Below, in pieces: positions 54,782 through 63,728 of a DNA stretch of 64,000 nt. The notes below the pieces were generated by a model, which worked only from the letters and a program-made list of their open reading frames with translations, did not search any database and had not been told where the DNA came from. This DNA comes from Cytophaga sp. FL35 (lineage in GTDB: Bacteria > Bacteroidota > Bacteroidia > Flavobacteriales > Flavobacteriaceae). Positions within the stretch are counted from its first letter, which is position 1. Each line of letters begins with the position of its first letter. Position numbers and translations under genes: made by a program. The stretch lies in contig NZ_JACSOH010000001.1 in assembly GCF_014349235.1 (NCBI RefSeq), positions 186,001-250,000 of the forward strand, written 5' to 3'.

Positions 54782-56668
54782 ATGCAGCTATTTTTTACAG
54801 GGATTCTCCAAATACAAAGATTTAAAATACCGACTTTTAAACGAGCTTATTTAAAAAGTATACTCACCTGCCTTCTCTTACCAATCTTATCAGTGGGTTT
54901 TGCCCAACAACCTACGGTCAGTGGAGAATTGAAGAAATGGCATAAAATAACCTTCACTTTTGACGGACCGGAAACATCTGAAAATGATGTCTATAATCCA
55001 TTTATGAATTATAGGCTCAATGTGTTGTTTACGCACTCGGGCAGCGGAAAAAAATACCTGGTTCCCGGTTACTTTGCCGCAGATGGTAATGCCGCGGAGA
55101 CTTCTTCAACAAGTGGAGATAAATGGCGGGTGCATTTTGCCCCGGACGAAACCGGAAACTGGGATTTTGAGGTAGATTTTAGAAAAGGCCGATGGAGTGC
55201 CGTAAGTTCCAAAAAGGAAACCGGTGAAAGTGCAGAGTTTATGGATGGTTTCAAGGGTACTTTTAAAATAGAGCCTACCGATAAGACGGGAGACGATTTT
55301 AGGGGAAAAGGTAGACTTCAATATGTAGGGGAACATTATCTACGATTTGCCGAAACAGGAGCGTACTTTTTAAAACAAGGAGCAGATGCACCTGAAAATT
55401 TCCTTGCCTATGCTGATTTTGACGGTACTTTTCATAATGACGGTCATAAAGACGAGCTTGTCAAAACATGGAGCAGCCACTTAAAGGATTGGAAAACCGG
55501 TGACCCTGAGTGGAAAAACGGAAAAGGAAAAGCCATGATAGGAGCCCTCAATTACTTGGCCAGTAAAGAGCTGAACGCTTTTTCCTTTTTGACCAACAAT
55601 ATTGAAGGTGATGATCAAAATGTCTTTCCGTATATTGATTATGACACATGGGACCGGATTGATGTATCTAAAATGGACCAATGGGAAATTGTTTTTGAAC
55701 ACGCGCAAAAATTAGGTTTGTTTCTTCATTTTAAAACTTTGGAGGTAGAGAACCAAGGTCTTTTGGATAATGGTGGAGTTGGAGCCAATAGCAAATTATA
55801 CTACCGCGAACTCATCGCGCGGTTTGGGCACCACTTGGCCTTAAATTGGAATTTATGCGAAGAAAATGGAGAATGGATAAAGAACCATAGAACTCCCCCA
55901 CAAAGTACACCGGAACGTTTAGCCATGGCCCATTATTTTAAAGAAAATGACCCGTACCACCATCACTTGGTAATACATAACGGAATAAAGTATGATGACC
56001 TTTTAGGGCCCAAGTCCGGAATTACCGGACCTTCCGTACAAACCCACCGAAAAGATTTCGCAAGCATTCACAAAGAGGTATTGCACTTGCTGGAAGGTTC
56101 TAGGAATGCAGGTTTCCCATGGGCGGTTGCGGTAGATGAACCCGGAGATGCCCAACATTCACTTCTTCCGGACGCCGAAGACCCCGATCATGATCTGGCC
56201 AGGAGAAACGGTCTTTGGGGAACCTTAATGGCAGGTGGTTGGGGCAATGAATGGTATTTTGGTTATGACCATGCCCACTCAGACCTTACCTGTGAAGATT
56301 ATAGAAGCAGGGATTTATTTTGGAACCAAGCCCGAATTGCGCTACAATTTTTTGAAGAACATTCCATTCCTTTTCAAGAAATGACCAATTCTAACGAGCT
56401 TGTGGGTAATCCTAAAGATGAAAATACAATTTATTGTCTTGCTAAAAAGGGCGAAACCTATGTAATTTACATTAATAGTGGTGAAAACGCAGAAATAGAC
56501 CTAACGCATACCAATAACCAATTCAAAGTCTCTTGGTACAACCCTAAAAAAGGTGGAAAACTAATTAAAGGTAAAATAAGAGAAGTGAAGGGTGGACAAA
56601 TCATTGACCTAGGCAAAAAGCCTATAAAAAATCAAGAAGATTGGGTGCTGCTATTACGCAAAATGTAA
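54782..56668 (+). CDS. DUF5060-domain glycoside hydrolase
   Basis: A 628-residue secreted protein: signal peptide ending SVGFAQQ, DUF5060 beta-sandwich (about 45-140, LKKWHKITFTFDGPET; NPFMNYRLNVLF), a TIM-barrel-type domain with possible acids in LNWNLCEENGEW and VAVDEPGD, and a C-terminal beta domain (YVIYINSGENAEIDLTHT). Relatives occur in agar/porphyran PULs and other plant-glycan loci, with largely unknown specificity. A strong terminator follows. Confidence 0.83.
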   Translation: MQLFFTGILQIQRFKIPTFKRAYLKSILTCLLLPILSVGFAQQPTVSGELKKWHKITFTFDGPETSENDVYNPFMNYRLNVLFTHSGSGKKYLVPGYFAADGNAAETSSTSGDKWRVHFAPDETGNWDFEVDFRKGRWSAVSSKKETGESAEFMDGFKGTFKIEPTDKTGDDFRGKGRLQYVGEHYLRFAETGAYFLKQGADAPENFLAYADFDGTFHNDGHKDELVKTWSSHLKDWKTGDPEWKNGKGKAMIGALNYLASKELNAFSFLTNNIEGDDQNVFPYIDYDTWDRIDVSKMDQWEIVFEHAQKLGLFLHFKTLEVENQGLLDNGGVGANSKLYYRELIARFGHHLALNWNLCEENGEWIKNHRTPPQSTPERLAMAHYFKENDPYHHHLVIHNGIKYDDLLGPKSGITGPSVQTHRKDFASIHKEVLHLLEGSRNAGFPWAVAVDEPGDAQHSLLPDAEDPDHDLARRNGLWGTLMAGGWGNEWYFGYDHAHSDLTCEDYRSRDLFWNQARIALQFFEEHSIPFQEMTNSNELVGNPKDENTIYCLAKKGETYVIYINSGENAEIDLTHTNNQFKVSWYNPKKGGKLIKGKIREVKGGQIIDLGKKPIKNQEDWVLLLRKM

Positions 56669-56691
56669 ACTTCAACCTATAGTTTGGATAT

Positions 56692-56721
56692 AAAAAAGAC
56701 GGATTAGAACCGTCTTTTTTT
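56692..56721 (+). terminator. intrinsic terminator after the DUF5060 gene
   Basis: Stem AAAAAAGACGG / CCGTCTTTTTT with a 7-base loop and T-run, 24 bases after the stop. It separates the hydrolase from the susC transcript. Confidence 0.88.
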
Positions 56722-56859
56722 AGTTTACACCATTATCCAAACCTTTGTTTTCGCAAATTTTGAATGGTTTTTTTTTCAAACTGACACAAGAACATACCTT
56801 TTAAAAAACAATTGCCATTTTTCAATTCATCTTTCTGCAACAATTGTATTCTGGCATAC

Positions 56860-56877
56860 TACAAATGATCATTTGTA
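56860..56877. promoter_or_regulatory. 18-bp perfect palindrome upstream of susC
   Basis: TACAAATGATCATTTGTA is perfectly palindromic and contains the CATTTGTA half-site on both strands. It lies 218 bases before the susC ATG, in a 426-base gap otherwise without a gene, so it may be a distal operator or part of another promoter. Confidence 0.5.
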
Positions 56878-57004
56878 AATTCGGTAATAACTCAGGTTAC
56901 TTTAATTTCTAGAAGTACACGATTAGATTGAAACGTATCAAACTCCCCTAAATCCAAGGATAGAGCTGTAATCTACCCCTCAACGCTCATAAATATTTCC
57001 ATCT

Positions 57005-57039
57005 CAAAACCATATGTATACAACACAAAACCATTTGTG
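57005..57039 (+). promoter_or_regulatory. tandem AraC-type operator before susC
   Basis: Two direct copies 21 bp apart: CAAAACCATATGTA (57005) and CAAAACCATTTGTG (57026). Exactly two helical turns apart, as for an AraC-type activator. The second copy continues into GTGGTGTTTTAA, also found before the DUF5060 gene, and ends 55 bases before the ATG. Confidence 0.6.
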
Positions 57040-57094
57040 ACGTGGTGTTTTAACAAAATTTTAAAAATTAGGCTCATAGATAACTAATTTAAAT

Positions 57095-60000
57095 ATGAGA
57101 CAACAAAAATTTAAACTGAAAACACTTTTTTCGGTTATGGGCCTCTTCCTTTTGGGAATTGGTTACACCTATGGCCAACAAGTGCAGGTGTCAGGTAATG
57201 TAAGTGATGACGCCGGCCCATTACCCGGAGTTTCGGTATTTATTAAAGGTACCAATAACGGTACCGCTACCGACTTTGATGGCAATTATGAAATTACCGC
57301 AGCTTCCAATGCGGTTTTGAGTTTTAGCTTTATCGGCTACAAAAACAAGGATGTTAGTATTAATGGAAGAACAACCATTAATGTAAAACTGGAGGAAGAC
57401 GTATCCGCTTTGGAAGAAGTGGTAGTGGTAGGTTACGGAGCCCAAAAGAAAAAGGAGCTTACGGGAGCAGTAGCACAAGTTAAATCTGAAGAGCTGTTAA
57501 AAACCTCCACCGCCGATATTGGTACGGCCCTACAGGGACAAATTGCAGGGGTAAACGTAGTAGCCAGCTCCGGTGCACCAGGTGCAGAGGCCAACGTGAT
57601 GATCCGTGGTCTTACTTCCATCAATGGCGCTAACAGACCTTTGTACGTTGTTGATGGTATACCATTTGACGGCGATCCCAAACTTAGTATCAATGAAATT
57701 GAGACCATTGATGTTCTTAAGGATGGAGCCTCCGCCGCCATTTATGGTACAAGAGGTGCCGCAGGGGTTATATTGATTACCACAAAAAAAGGTAAAGAGG
57801 GACAAATGAAAATAGCGGTAGACAGCTACTATGGTCTGCAGCACATAACCTCTGGTACTCCCCTATTAAATGTAGAGGATCGTCTATACACACAATTTAT
57901 ACAGGGAGCGGCCCTTAGCGATACGCGTTATGGTAATACATGGACGGTGATTGAACAAAGTCCGCACTTTTTAACCAACAATACGGACCTCATGGGAGTA
58001 ATCGAAAACGATCTGGCTCCCATTCAAAATCATAGCCTTACGGTTTCCGGTGGTAGAGATGGACTTACCTACAGCCTTACCGGAAGCTATTTTAATCAAG
58101 AAGGGGCTATTATAAAGTCCGGTTACGACCGCTTCAATGTGAGAGCCAATTCACAATTTGTAAAAGGGAAATGGAATATTTCTACAGGAATCTCCTTTAG
58201 AGTGGAAGATCGGGAACACGCACCATGGGGGTTATTGGGTAACGCCATCGGTTATAATCCATACCAGCCCTATCTAGATCCAGAAACCACACAATTGGAT
58301 AATGCCGGTGACGGAACGGGAGCCAACAACTTGTCCTTTTTGGGATATCAGTTTTTACAGGAAGACAATCAGGAAAACAACTATTTTGATGGTAACCTGA
58401 GCGTCACCTATAACTTCACCAATAATTTAAAGATTACCTCTAGGGTGGCATCTAGTTATGATAATGGTACAAGAATCACCATTAACCCAAAATTTATTGC
58501 GTACCGGGACGATGGTTCTGAAGTTACTTCCCAAAGATCACGAATTAGAAACTTAAGTAGTTTGGCCAAAAAATTCACCTGGGAAAACATACTAAACTAC
58601 CAGAAAAGTTTTGGCGACCATAACTTTAATTTCACCGGGGTTTATTCTTCGGAAAGATATAATTACTCTGAATTTTTCGCCGAGAAAAGTGATTTGGCCT
58701 CCAATGATATTACGGTGTTAAACGGGGCAACGGCGGATCCCAATGTAGGATCAGGAAACAATCCATGGACGCAAGACCGCGAGAGTACGCTTATAGGTAT
58801 GCTTGCACGCTTGCAATACAACTACAAGGGGAAATATCTTCTAAGTGGAGCGGTAAGACGGGATGGCTCCAGTAGGTTTAAAGAAGAACCATGGGGCGTT
58901 TTCCCATCTGTTACCGCAGGTTGGAACGTGTCCGAAGAAAATTTCTGGAATCCGATAAAAAATACGGTTTCCAACTTTAAACTTAGAGGTAGCCGTGGTA
59001 CCACAGGCAACCAGGGTATAGCCGATTATACCTATACCCCAACCATAACCCTGGACAATGATTATGTGCTGGGTGCCGGTAACAACCAAAACCTAGTATT
59101 GGGAGCTACGCAAACAGGCTTTGCCAATCCACGTGTAAAATGGGAAACATCAGTCTCCTTAAATGCCGGATTTGACCTTGGTTTTTTCAATAACAAATTG
59201 ACCCTTTCTGGTGATATGTACGAGACCAAAAAGCAAGACATGCTCTTTCCTGTATTACTCCCTCCTACCGCTGGAGGGGGACAGGATGCCGAGGTAACCT
59301 TAAATGTGGGGGACATGATCAACAAAGGTGTCGAGTTTGCATTGAACTACCAGCACAACGGGAAATTTTCTTGGAACACCGGCTTTACGTACACCCGAAA
59401 CAGAAATGAGATTACCAAAATGAGCGGAAGCAACAAGATCATCTATTTTGATGACAGTAGCATTTCAGGTCATGATAACGACCAAGACTTGGTTTCTGCG
59501 CTGGCAGAAGGCTATGAGGGCGGAGCTTTTTTCTTGATCGAAACCAACGGGACCGTTAAAAATGAGGAAGAATTGGCAGCATACCAACAGTTGGTTCCAG
59601 ATGCCAAACTTGGAGACCTGAGGTACGTTGATTTTGACAACAATGGAACGATTGACATTAATGATAGGCAATACATGGGTAGCGGTACTCCGGATTTTGA
59701 AATGGGCCTTAATTTTTCGGCCAATTGGAAGGACCTGGATTTCTCCATGCAATGGTATGGTTCATTTAATTCAGAAATCATCAACGGTAACAAAGCTTTG
59801 GCCTATAAAGATGGTACACACCAAGATCTGGTCTACCAATGGACACCCCAAAATAGCACATCGGATATACCTGTTTATAGAAATGCCACCCACAATAACT
59901 TTAGAGGGCAAACCGATTATTGGTTGGAAGACGGAACATTTGTAAGGTTAAGAAATATTTCGCTTGGCTATACGGTACCTAGGGATTACACGGAGGTTTT

Positions 60001-60172
60001 AGGAATTACGAAATTCAGGGTTTATGTGGCCGCCCAAAACCCGGTAACCATAACCAAATATGATGGCTATGACCCAGAAGTAGGTAATAACGGGCTTAGT
60101 ACCCGGGGTATTGACAAAGGAACCTACCCTGTAGTTTCCCAAATAAGAACCGGACTTCAAATCGACTTTTAA
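57095..60172 (+). CDS. susC: SusC-like TonB-dependent receptor
   Basis: A 1025-residue outer-membrane importer: signal peptide (1-28), carboxypeptidase-regulatory-like domain (VSGNVSDDAGPLPGVSVFI), SusC motif VVVVGYGAQKKKELTGAV, plug (GLTSINGANRPLYVVDGIPF; AAIYGTRGAAGVILITTKKG) and barrel ending in QIRTGLQIDF. Imports oligosaccharides of the second PUL with the SusD downstream. It is distinct in sequence from the first SusC, so its ligand probably differs, perhaps larger or more sulfated galactans. Confidence 0.96.
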   Translation: MRQQKFKLKTLFSVMGLFLLGIGYTYGQQVQVSGNVSDDAGPLPGVSVFIKGTNNGTATDFDGNYEITAASNAVLSFSFIGYKNKDVSINGRTTINVKLEEDVSALEEVVVVGYGAQKKKELTGAVAQVKSEELLKTSTADIGTALQGQIAGVNVVASSGAPGAEANVMIRGLTSINGANRPLYVVDGIPFDGDPKLSINEIETIDVLKDGASAAIYGTRGAAGVILITTKKGKEGQMKIAVDSYYGLQHITSGTPLLNVEDRLYTQFIQGAALSDTRYGNTWTVIEQSPHFLTNNTDLMGVIENDLAPIQNHSLTVSGGRDGLTYSLTGSYFNQEGAIIKSGYDRFNVRANSQFVKGKWNISTGISFRVEDREHAPWGLLGNAIGYNPYQPYLDPETTQLDNAGDGTGANNLSFLGYQFLQEDNQENNYFDGNLSVTYNFTNNLKITSRVASSYDNGTRITINPKFIAYRDDGSEVTSQRSRIRNLSSLAKKFTWENILNYQKSFGDHNFNFTGVYSSERYNYSEFFAEKSDLASNDITVLNGATADPNVGSGNNPWTQDRESTLIGMLARLQYNYKGKYLLSGAVRRDGSSRFKEEPWGVFPSVTAGWNVSEENFWNPIKNTVSNFKLRGSRGTTGNQGIADYTYTPTITLDNDYVLGAGNNQNLVLGATQTGFANPRVKWETSVSLNAGFDLGFFNNKLTLSGDMYETKKQDMLFPVLLPPTAGGGQDAEVTLNVGDMINKGVEFALNYQHNGKFSWNTGFTYTRNRNEITKMSGSNKIIYFDDSSISGHDNDQDLVSALAEGYEGGAFFLIETNGTVKNEEELAAYQQLVPDAKLGDLRYVDFDNNGTIDINDRQYMGSGTPDFEMGLNFSANWKDLDFSMQWYGSFNSEIINGNKALAYKDGTHQDLVYQWTPQNSTSDIPVYRNATHNNFRGQTDYWLEDGTFVRLRNISLGYTVPRDYTEVLGITKFRVYVAAQNPVTITKYDGYDPEVGNNGLSTRGIDKGTYPVVSQIRTGLQIDF

Positions 60173-60224
60173 GATGAAAGTGGATATGAGATTTAGCACT
60201 AAAAAAAACAGCAAAATAACAGTT

Positions 60225-61991
60225 ATGAAACATATAAATACCCTTCAATGCATTTACACGATGGTTGTAGCGTTAGTATTTGTTGGCTGTGAGGATGAAT
60301 TTCTAGAACAGACAAATCCTAACCAAATTTCAACGGAAACCTTCTGGCAGGACAATAAAGACCTTGAGCAAGGGTTAACAGCTGCTTATAAGGGGCTGGC
60401 AAATGCAAATAATATTAATTTGGTTGCAGAACTTGCTAGAACTGATCTGGCTTGGTCCAGCGGTTATCAACGTCCTACCAACAATAATCCCTATTACCTT
60501 CAGATTTTTAATGATGCCTCGCCTGCGCCCAATCAAAAATGGAGTACCAACTACACTACCATTTTTAGGGCCAACCAGGTAATAGAAGCGGCCAACAATT
60601 TAAAGGAGACCTACACCACGGATGAGGAAAGGGAAGAAGGAGCATTAATTTTAGCACAAGCCAGATTTTTGAGAGGATACCTCTATTTTCTGCTCTATCA
60701 CTCTTTCAATGAGGGCTCCGTACCTGTTTTTGATTTTGTTCCTATTGAGGAAAGTGACTTTTATAAACCGGCCTCCCCTGCCGCGGATGTCAAAAGCTTT
60801 TATCTGGAAGATTTGATGTATGCAGCGGAAAATCTCCCCGTAAAATGGAGTGATAAAGATCAGGGTAAGGTAACTGCAGGAGCTGCGGTGGCACTTATGG
60901 GGCAGTCCTATCTATACGAGGGAGATTACGAGACTGCGGCCACCTACTTTAAAAGTGTTATAGATGATTTTGGATATGCCTTGACCCCTAACATTGGTAG
61001 CAATTTTACTACCATGGATGAGTTTAACGAGGAATCCATACTAGAGATAAGCTATTCGCTAGATTATAAAAACGAATTAGGACCATGGGACGGGCGCGAT
61101 GTGGCCAACCCTGCTTATGTAAGACAGTTTACAGGAGGCGATGGTGCCTGGAGAGGTGCTATACCGGCCAACTGGCTTATCTTAAAATACCGAAACGATC
61201 CGTTGGATTTTTCCGATCCAAGAAACAAAGTTATCGAAGAAGATGGCACCGAAAGATTTAGAACCTTTAGTCTTAGGACTTCTTGGTCGGTTGCATTGGT
61301 AGATGATGTGGATATGGGATATTATCTAAGGGAGAAAACGGGACAAGGTTCTATTTTCAATGTTAGAATGACCGCTTTTTGGAGAAAACACACCAATTGG
61401 GACATCACTCGATCAGAAGAGGAGTTATCCCCAGGAAAGGTTCGATCAGGAGTTAATGAACGCTTGATAAGACTGGCCGAAATTTATCTTCAGTATGCCG
61501 AATGTCAAATTCAATTGGGCAATTTGGATGAAGCCCTCATCTACATCAACAGGGTCCGTAGACGATCGGGAGTACAATTATTGGGATTGGCAGGTACAGG
61601 AGAATATCCGGCCAATGACCACGACAATATTTCGTACGATGCAAATATGTTAATGGAACACCTAATGTTCACTGAACTTCCCCTTGAACTATCTGCCGAA
61701 GGTGATGGAAATAGAAACATCGATTTACGCAGGTGGGGAATTAAAGCGGAAAGATTTCAAGAATTGGCTCAAAGACGCTATGTCGCCGACCATTACAAAT
61801 TATTGGATGAAGAAGGCAAAGAAGTTACCAGATGGGCTTCCATTTTAAGGGAATTACCTGCGGGAGATCCAGAAATTGACGAAAATTGGAACGAATTCCA
61901 AGAAGCGAGTGCCAACTACAATGAGTCCATTCACGCCTATTGGCCTATACCTAACTCAGAGATTATTAGCAATCCACAATTAAACGATTAA
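60225..61991 (+). CDS. susD: SusD-like glycan-binding lipoprotein
   Basis: About 588 residues from the ATG at 60225, which starts the signal peptide MKHINTLQCIYTM; the frame is open from 60174, two bases after the susC stop. Lipobox LVFVGC followed by EDEFLEQ (surface-export-like). SusD helices (QARFLRGYLYFLLY; MGQSYLYEGDYETAATYF) and the C-terminal LPLELSAEGDGNRNIDLRRWG motif. Partner of the preceding SusC. Confidence 0.94.
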   Translation: MKHINTLQCIYTMVVALVFVGCEDEFLEQTNPNQISTETFWQDNKDLEQGLTAAYKGLANANNINLVAELARTDLAWSSGYQRPTNNNPYYLQIFNDASPAPNQKWSTNYTTIFRANQVIEAANNLKETYTTDEEREEGALILAQARFLRGYLYFLLYHSFNEGSVPVFDFVPIEESDFYKPASPAADVKSFYLEDLMYAAENLPVKWSDKDQGKVTAGAAVALMGQSYLYEGDYETAATYFKSVIDDFGYALTPNIGSNFTTMDEFNEESILEISYSLDYKNELGPWDGRDVANPAYVRQFTGGDGAWRGAIPANWLILKYRNDPLDFSDPRNKVIEEDGTERFRTFSLRTSWSVALVDDVDMGYYLREKTGQGSIFNVRMTAFWRKHTNWDITRSEEELSPGKVRSGVNERLIRLAEIYLQYAECQIQLGNLDEALIYINRVRRRSGVQLLGLAGTGEYPANDHDNISYDANMLMEHLMFTELPLELSAEGDGNRNIDLRRWGIKAERFQELAQRRYVADHYKLLDEEGKEVTRWASILRELPAGDPEIDENWNEFQEASANYNESIHAYWPIPNSEIISNPQLND

Positions 61992-62034
61992 CCATGGCTA
62001 ATCCTGTAGAAAAACAGCGCAAAATATTCATAAG

Positions 62035-63648
62035 ATGAAAAAAATACTAAAACTTACAATAGCCCTATTTACGGTAATCTTCATGGCATGTGATGATGAA
62101 TATGAACCTCCGTTTGAATTATCTGACGTTGGTTTCTATACCAGTAAGGGAACTTTAGGTGACCTACAGCTTAACCTAGATGATTATATGTCCTTTAGCG
62201 ACCTATCTCAGGGTGCGGTTTCTCATTCTTGGACCATTGAGAAGTCCGATCTTTTTTTAGAAGGTCCCATTGATCGAACCGATACAATTCTAGAGAAGTT
62301 TATAATTGAACCCCGATCGAACGTATCTTTCGAAAAAACCGTTCATGTTCTTTTTCAAACCGCTGGAATGAAAAAGGTTAGACTTAGAAATACCTTTAAT
62401 GAGATGGTTACTTTTAAGGGAAACCGAAACGGGGAGGATTACGAAATGCCTGCAGTTAAAAATGGGGAAGTGTACGTCATAGACACCACCTTTATGGTTA
62501 AAGTTTACCCAAAACTGGTACCGGTCGTAAAAGTGAGCAACCAAGGACAAGTGGTGAATCATGAAGCGAATGATACCATTTACGTTGAAGCGGGAAATAC
62601 CTTGGAATTTACAGATTTATCTACGGTGGGTGAGCCTACTGGCCGAAATTGGAATATTACAAGAGCTTTGGCCCCAGGTGAAGAAGTTGCAGAAAACCCT
62701 GTGATTGCAAGCAGTGGAGACTCTGTGGCCAATATTTCCTTTAATCGTCTAGGTAGTTTTAGGGCCAACGTTAATATCTCTAGATCCGGACAGAATATAC
62801 CCGGCGATTTTGCGAATTATACGATCAATGCGCCCATTAGAGTTGTTCCTTCCTCACAACCTTTTGAACTTTCAGGTGACATTATAGAACTTGAGGACGA
62901 AACCATTCAGGTATCTTATAACGGTGAGTTTGCCCCATTTGGTGGTCAAGAGGAGTTCTTTACCGTTATGGTAAATGGTGTAGGGTTCGATATCGCTTCG
63001 GTTTCCATCAATGCCAACGATGGCACCAAACTGGACATTAAACTGGTAGAACCTATATATAGACCAGATGTTATTACGGTTTCCTACTCCGGTGGTGCCA
63101 TACAGTCAGCAGATACACGCGAAGCGCTACCCTTTACTGATGTACCCGTAACAATGAGCTCTATCAATTTGATACCTGCAGATATTTCAGGGCTTGAGAA
63201 CGGGGGCGATAGCTGGAGTACCTATTGGAGCAATGCCGGGACTGTTTCTTACAGTACGGAACAGGCTTCGGAAGGAACGTATAGCTTGAAGTTGGAAATC
63301 GCCGCCGGTCAAAACAATGCGGAAGCCACAGCAATGTTCGCAAACCCCATCATTTTTGAGGAAGGAAAGACCTACATTATTTCCTATGACATGTATATTG
63401 AACCGGATGCCGTAGGATCTGGCGGAGGAGCTAGTACGGGACTCTTTCTTCTCCAAAATTGGGGCTTTCAATTCTGGAATAATTTTGCACATCCGCTAGG
63501 AGAATGGAAAACACATACGGTAGAGTACCAAAGTACCACTCCACTTTCCCAATTCTATTTAAGAATACTTCCTAATGCTGAAAAAACTACGGACATGACC
63601 GTCTATTATGATAATTTCTCCATAATCGTAAAAGAGGAAAGGCCTTAG
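62035..63648 (+). CDS. surface glycan-binding-type lipoprotein
   Basis: A 537-residue lipoprotein, lipobox VIFMAC followed by DDEYE (surface-export signal). It is beta-rich: Ig/PKD-like modules (LGDLQLNLDDYMSFSDLSQG; AGNTLEFTDLSTVGEPTGRNW) and a C-terminal carbohydrate-binding-module-like jelly roll (about 380-535, NGGDSWSTYWSNAGTVSY to YYDNFSIIVKEE). The position after susD is that of SusE/F or SGBP proteins, which hold the polysaccharide at the surface. No catalytic motif seen. Confidence 0.82.
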   Translation: MKKILKLTIALFTVIFMACDDEYEPPFELSDVGFYTSKGTLGDLQLNLDDYMSFSDLSQGAVSHSWTIEKSDLFLEGPIDRTDTILEKFIIEPRSNVSFEKTVHVLFQTAGMKKVRLRNTFNEMVTFKGNRNGEDYEMPAVKNGEVYVIDTTFMVKVYPKLVPVVKVSNQGQVVNHEANDTIYVEAGNTLEFTDLSTVGEPTGRNWNITRALAPGEEVAENPVIASSGDSVANISFNRLGSFRANVNISRSGQNIPGDFANYTINAPIRVVPSSQPFELSGDIIELEDETIQVSYNGEFAPFGGQEEFFTVMVNGVGFDIASVSINANDGTKLDIKLVEPIYRPDVITVSYSGGAIQSADTREALPFTDVPVTMSSINLIPADISGLENGGDSWSTYWSNAGTVSYSTEQASEGTYSLKLEIAAGQNNAEATAMFANPIIFEEGKTYIISYDMYIEPDAVGSGGGASTGLFLLQNWGFQFWNNFAHPLGEWKTHTVEYQSTTPLSQFYLRILPNAEKTTDMTVYYDNFSIIVKEERP

Positions 63649-63670
63649 TTGTTAGTTGGATTTGAGTTGA

Positions 63671-63700
63671 GGGGAGAATAGTTAATTCTCCCCTTTTTTT
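63671..63700 (+). terminator. terminator between the SGBP and GH16 genes
   Basis: Stem GGGGAGAAT / ATTCTCCCC with a 5-base loop and seven T residues, 22 bases after the SGBP stop and only 28 bases before the GH16 start. It would reduce read-through into the next gene, unless the hydrolase has its own promoter inside or upstream of the hairpin. Confidence 0.85.
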
Positions 63701-63728
63701 ATCCCAGAAAACCTATCAATAAAACCAA

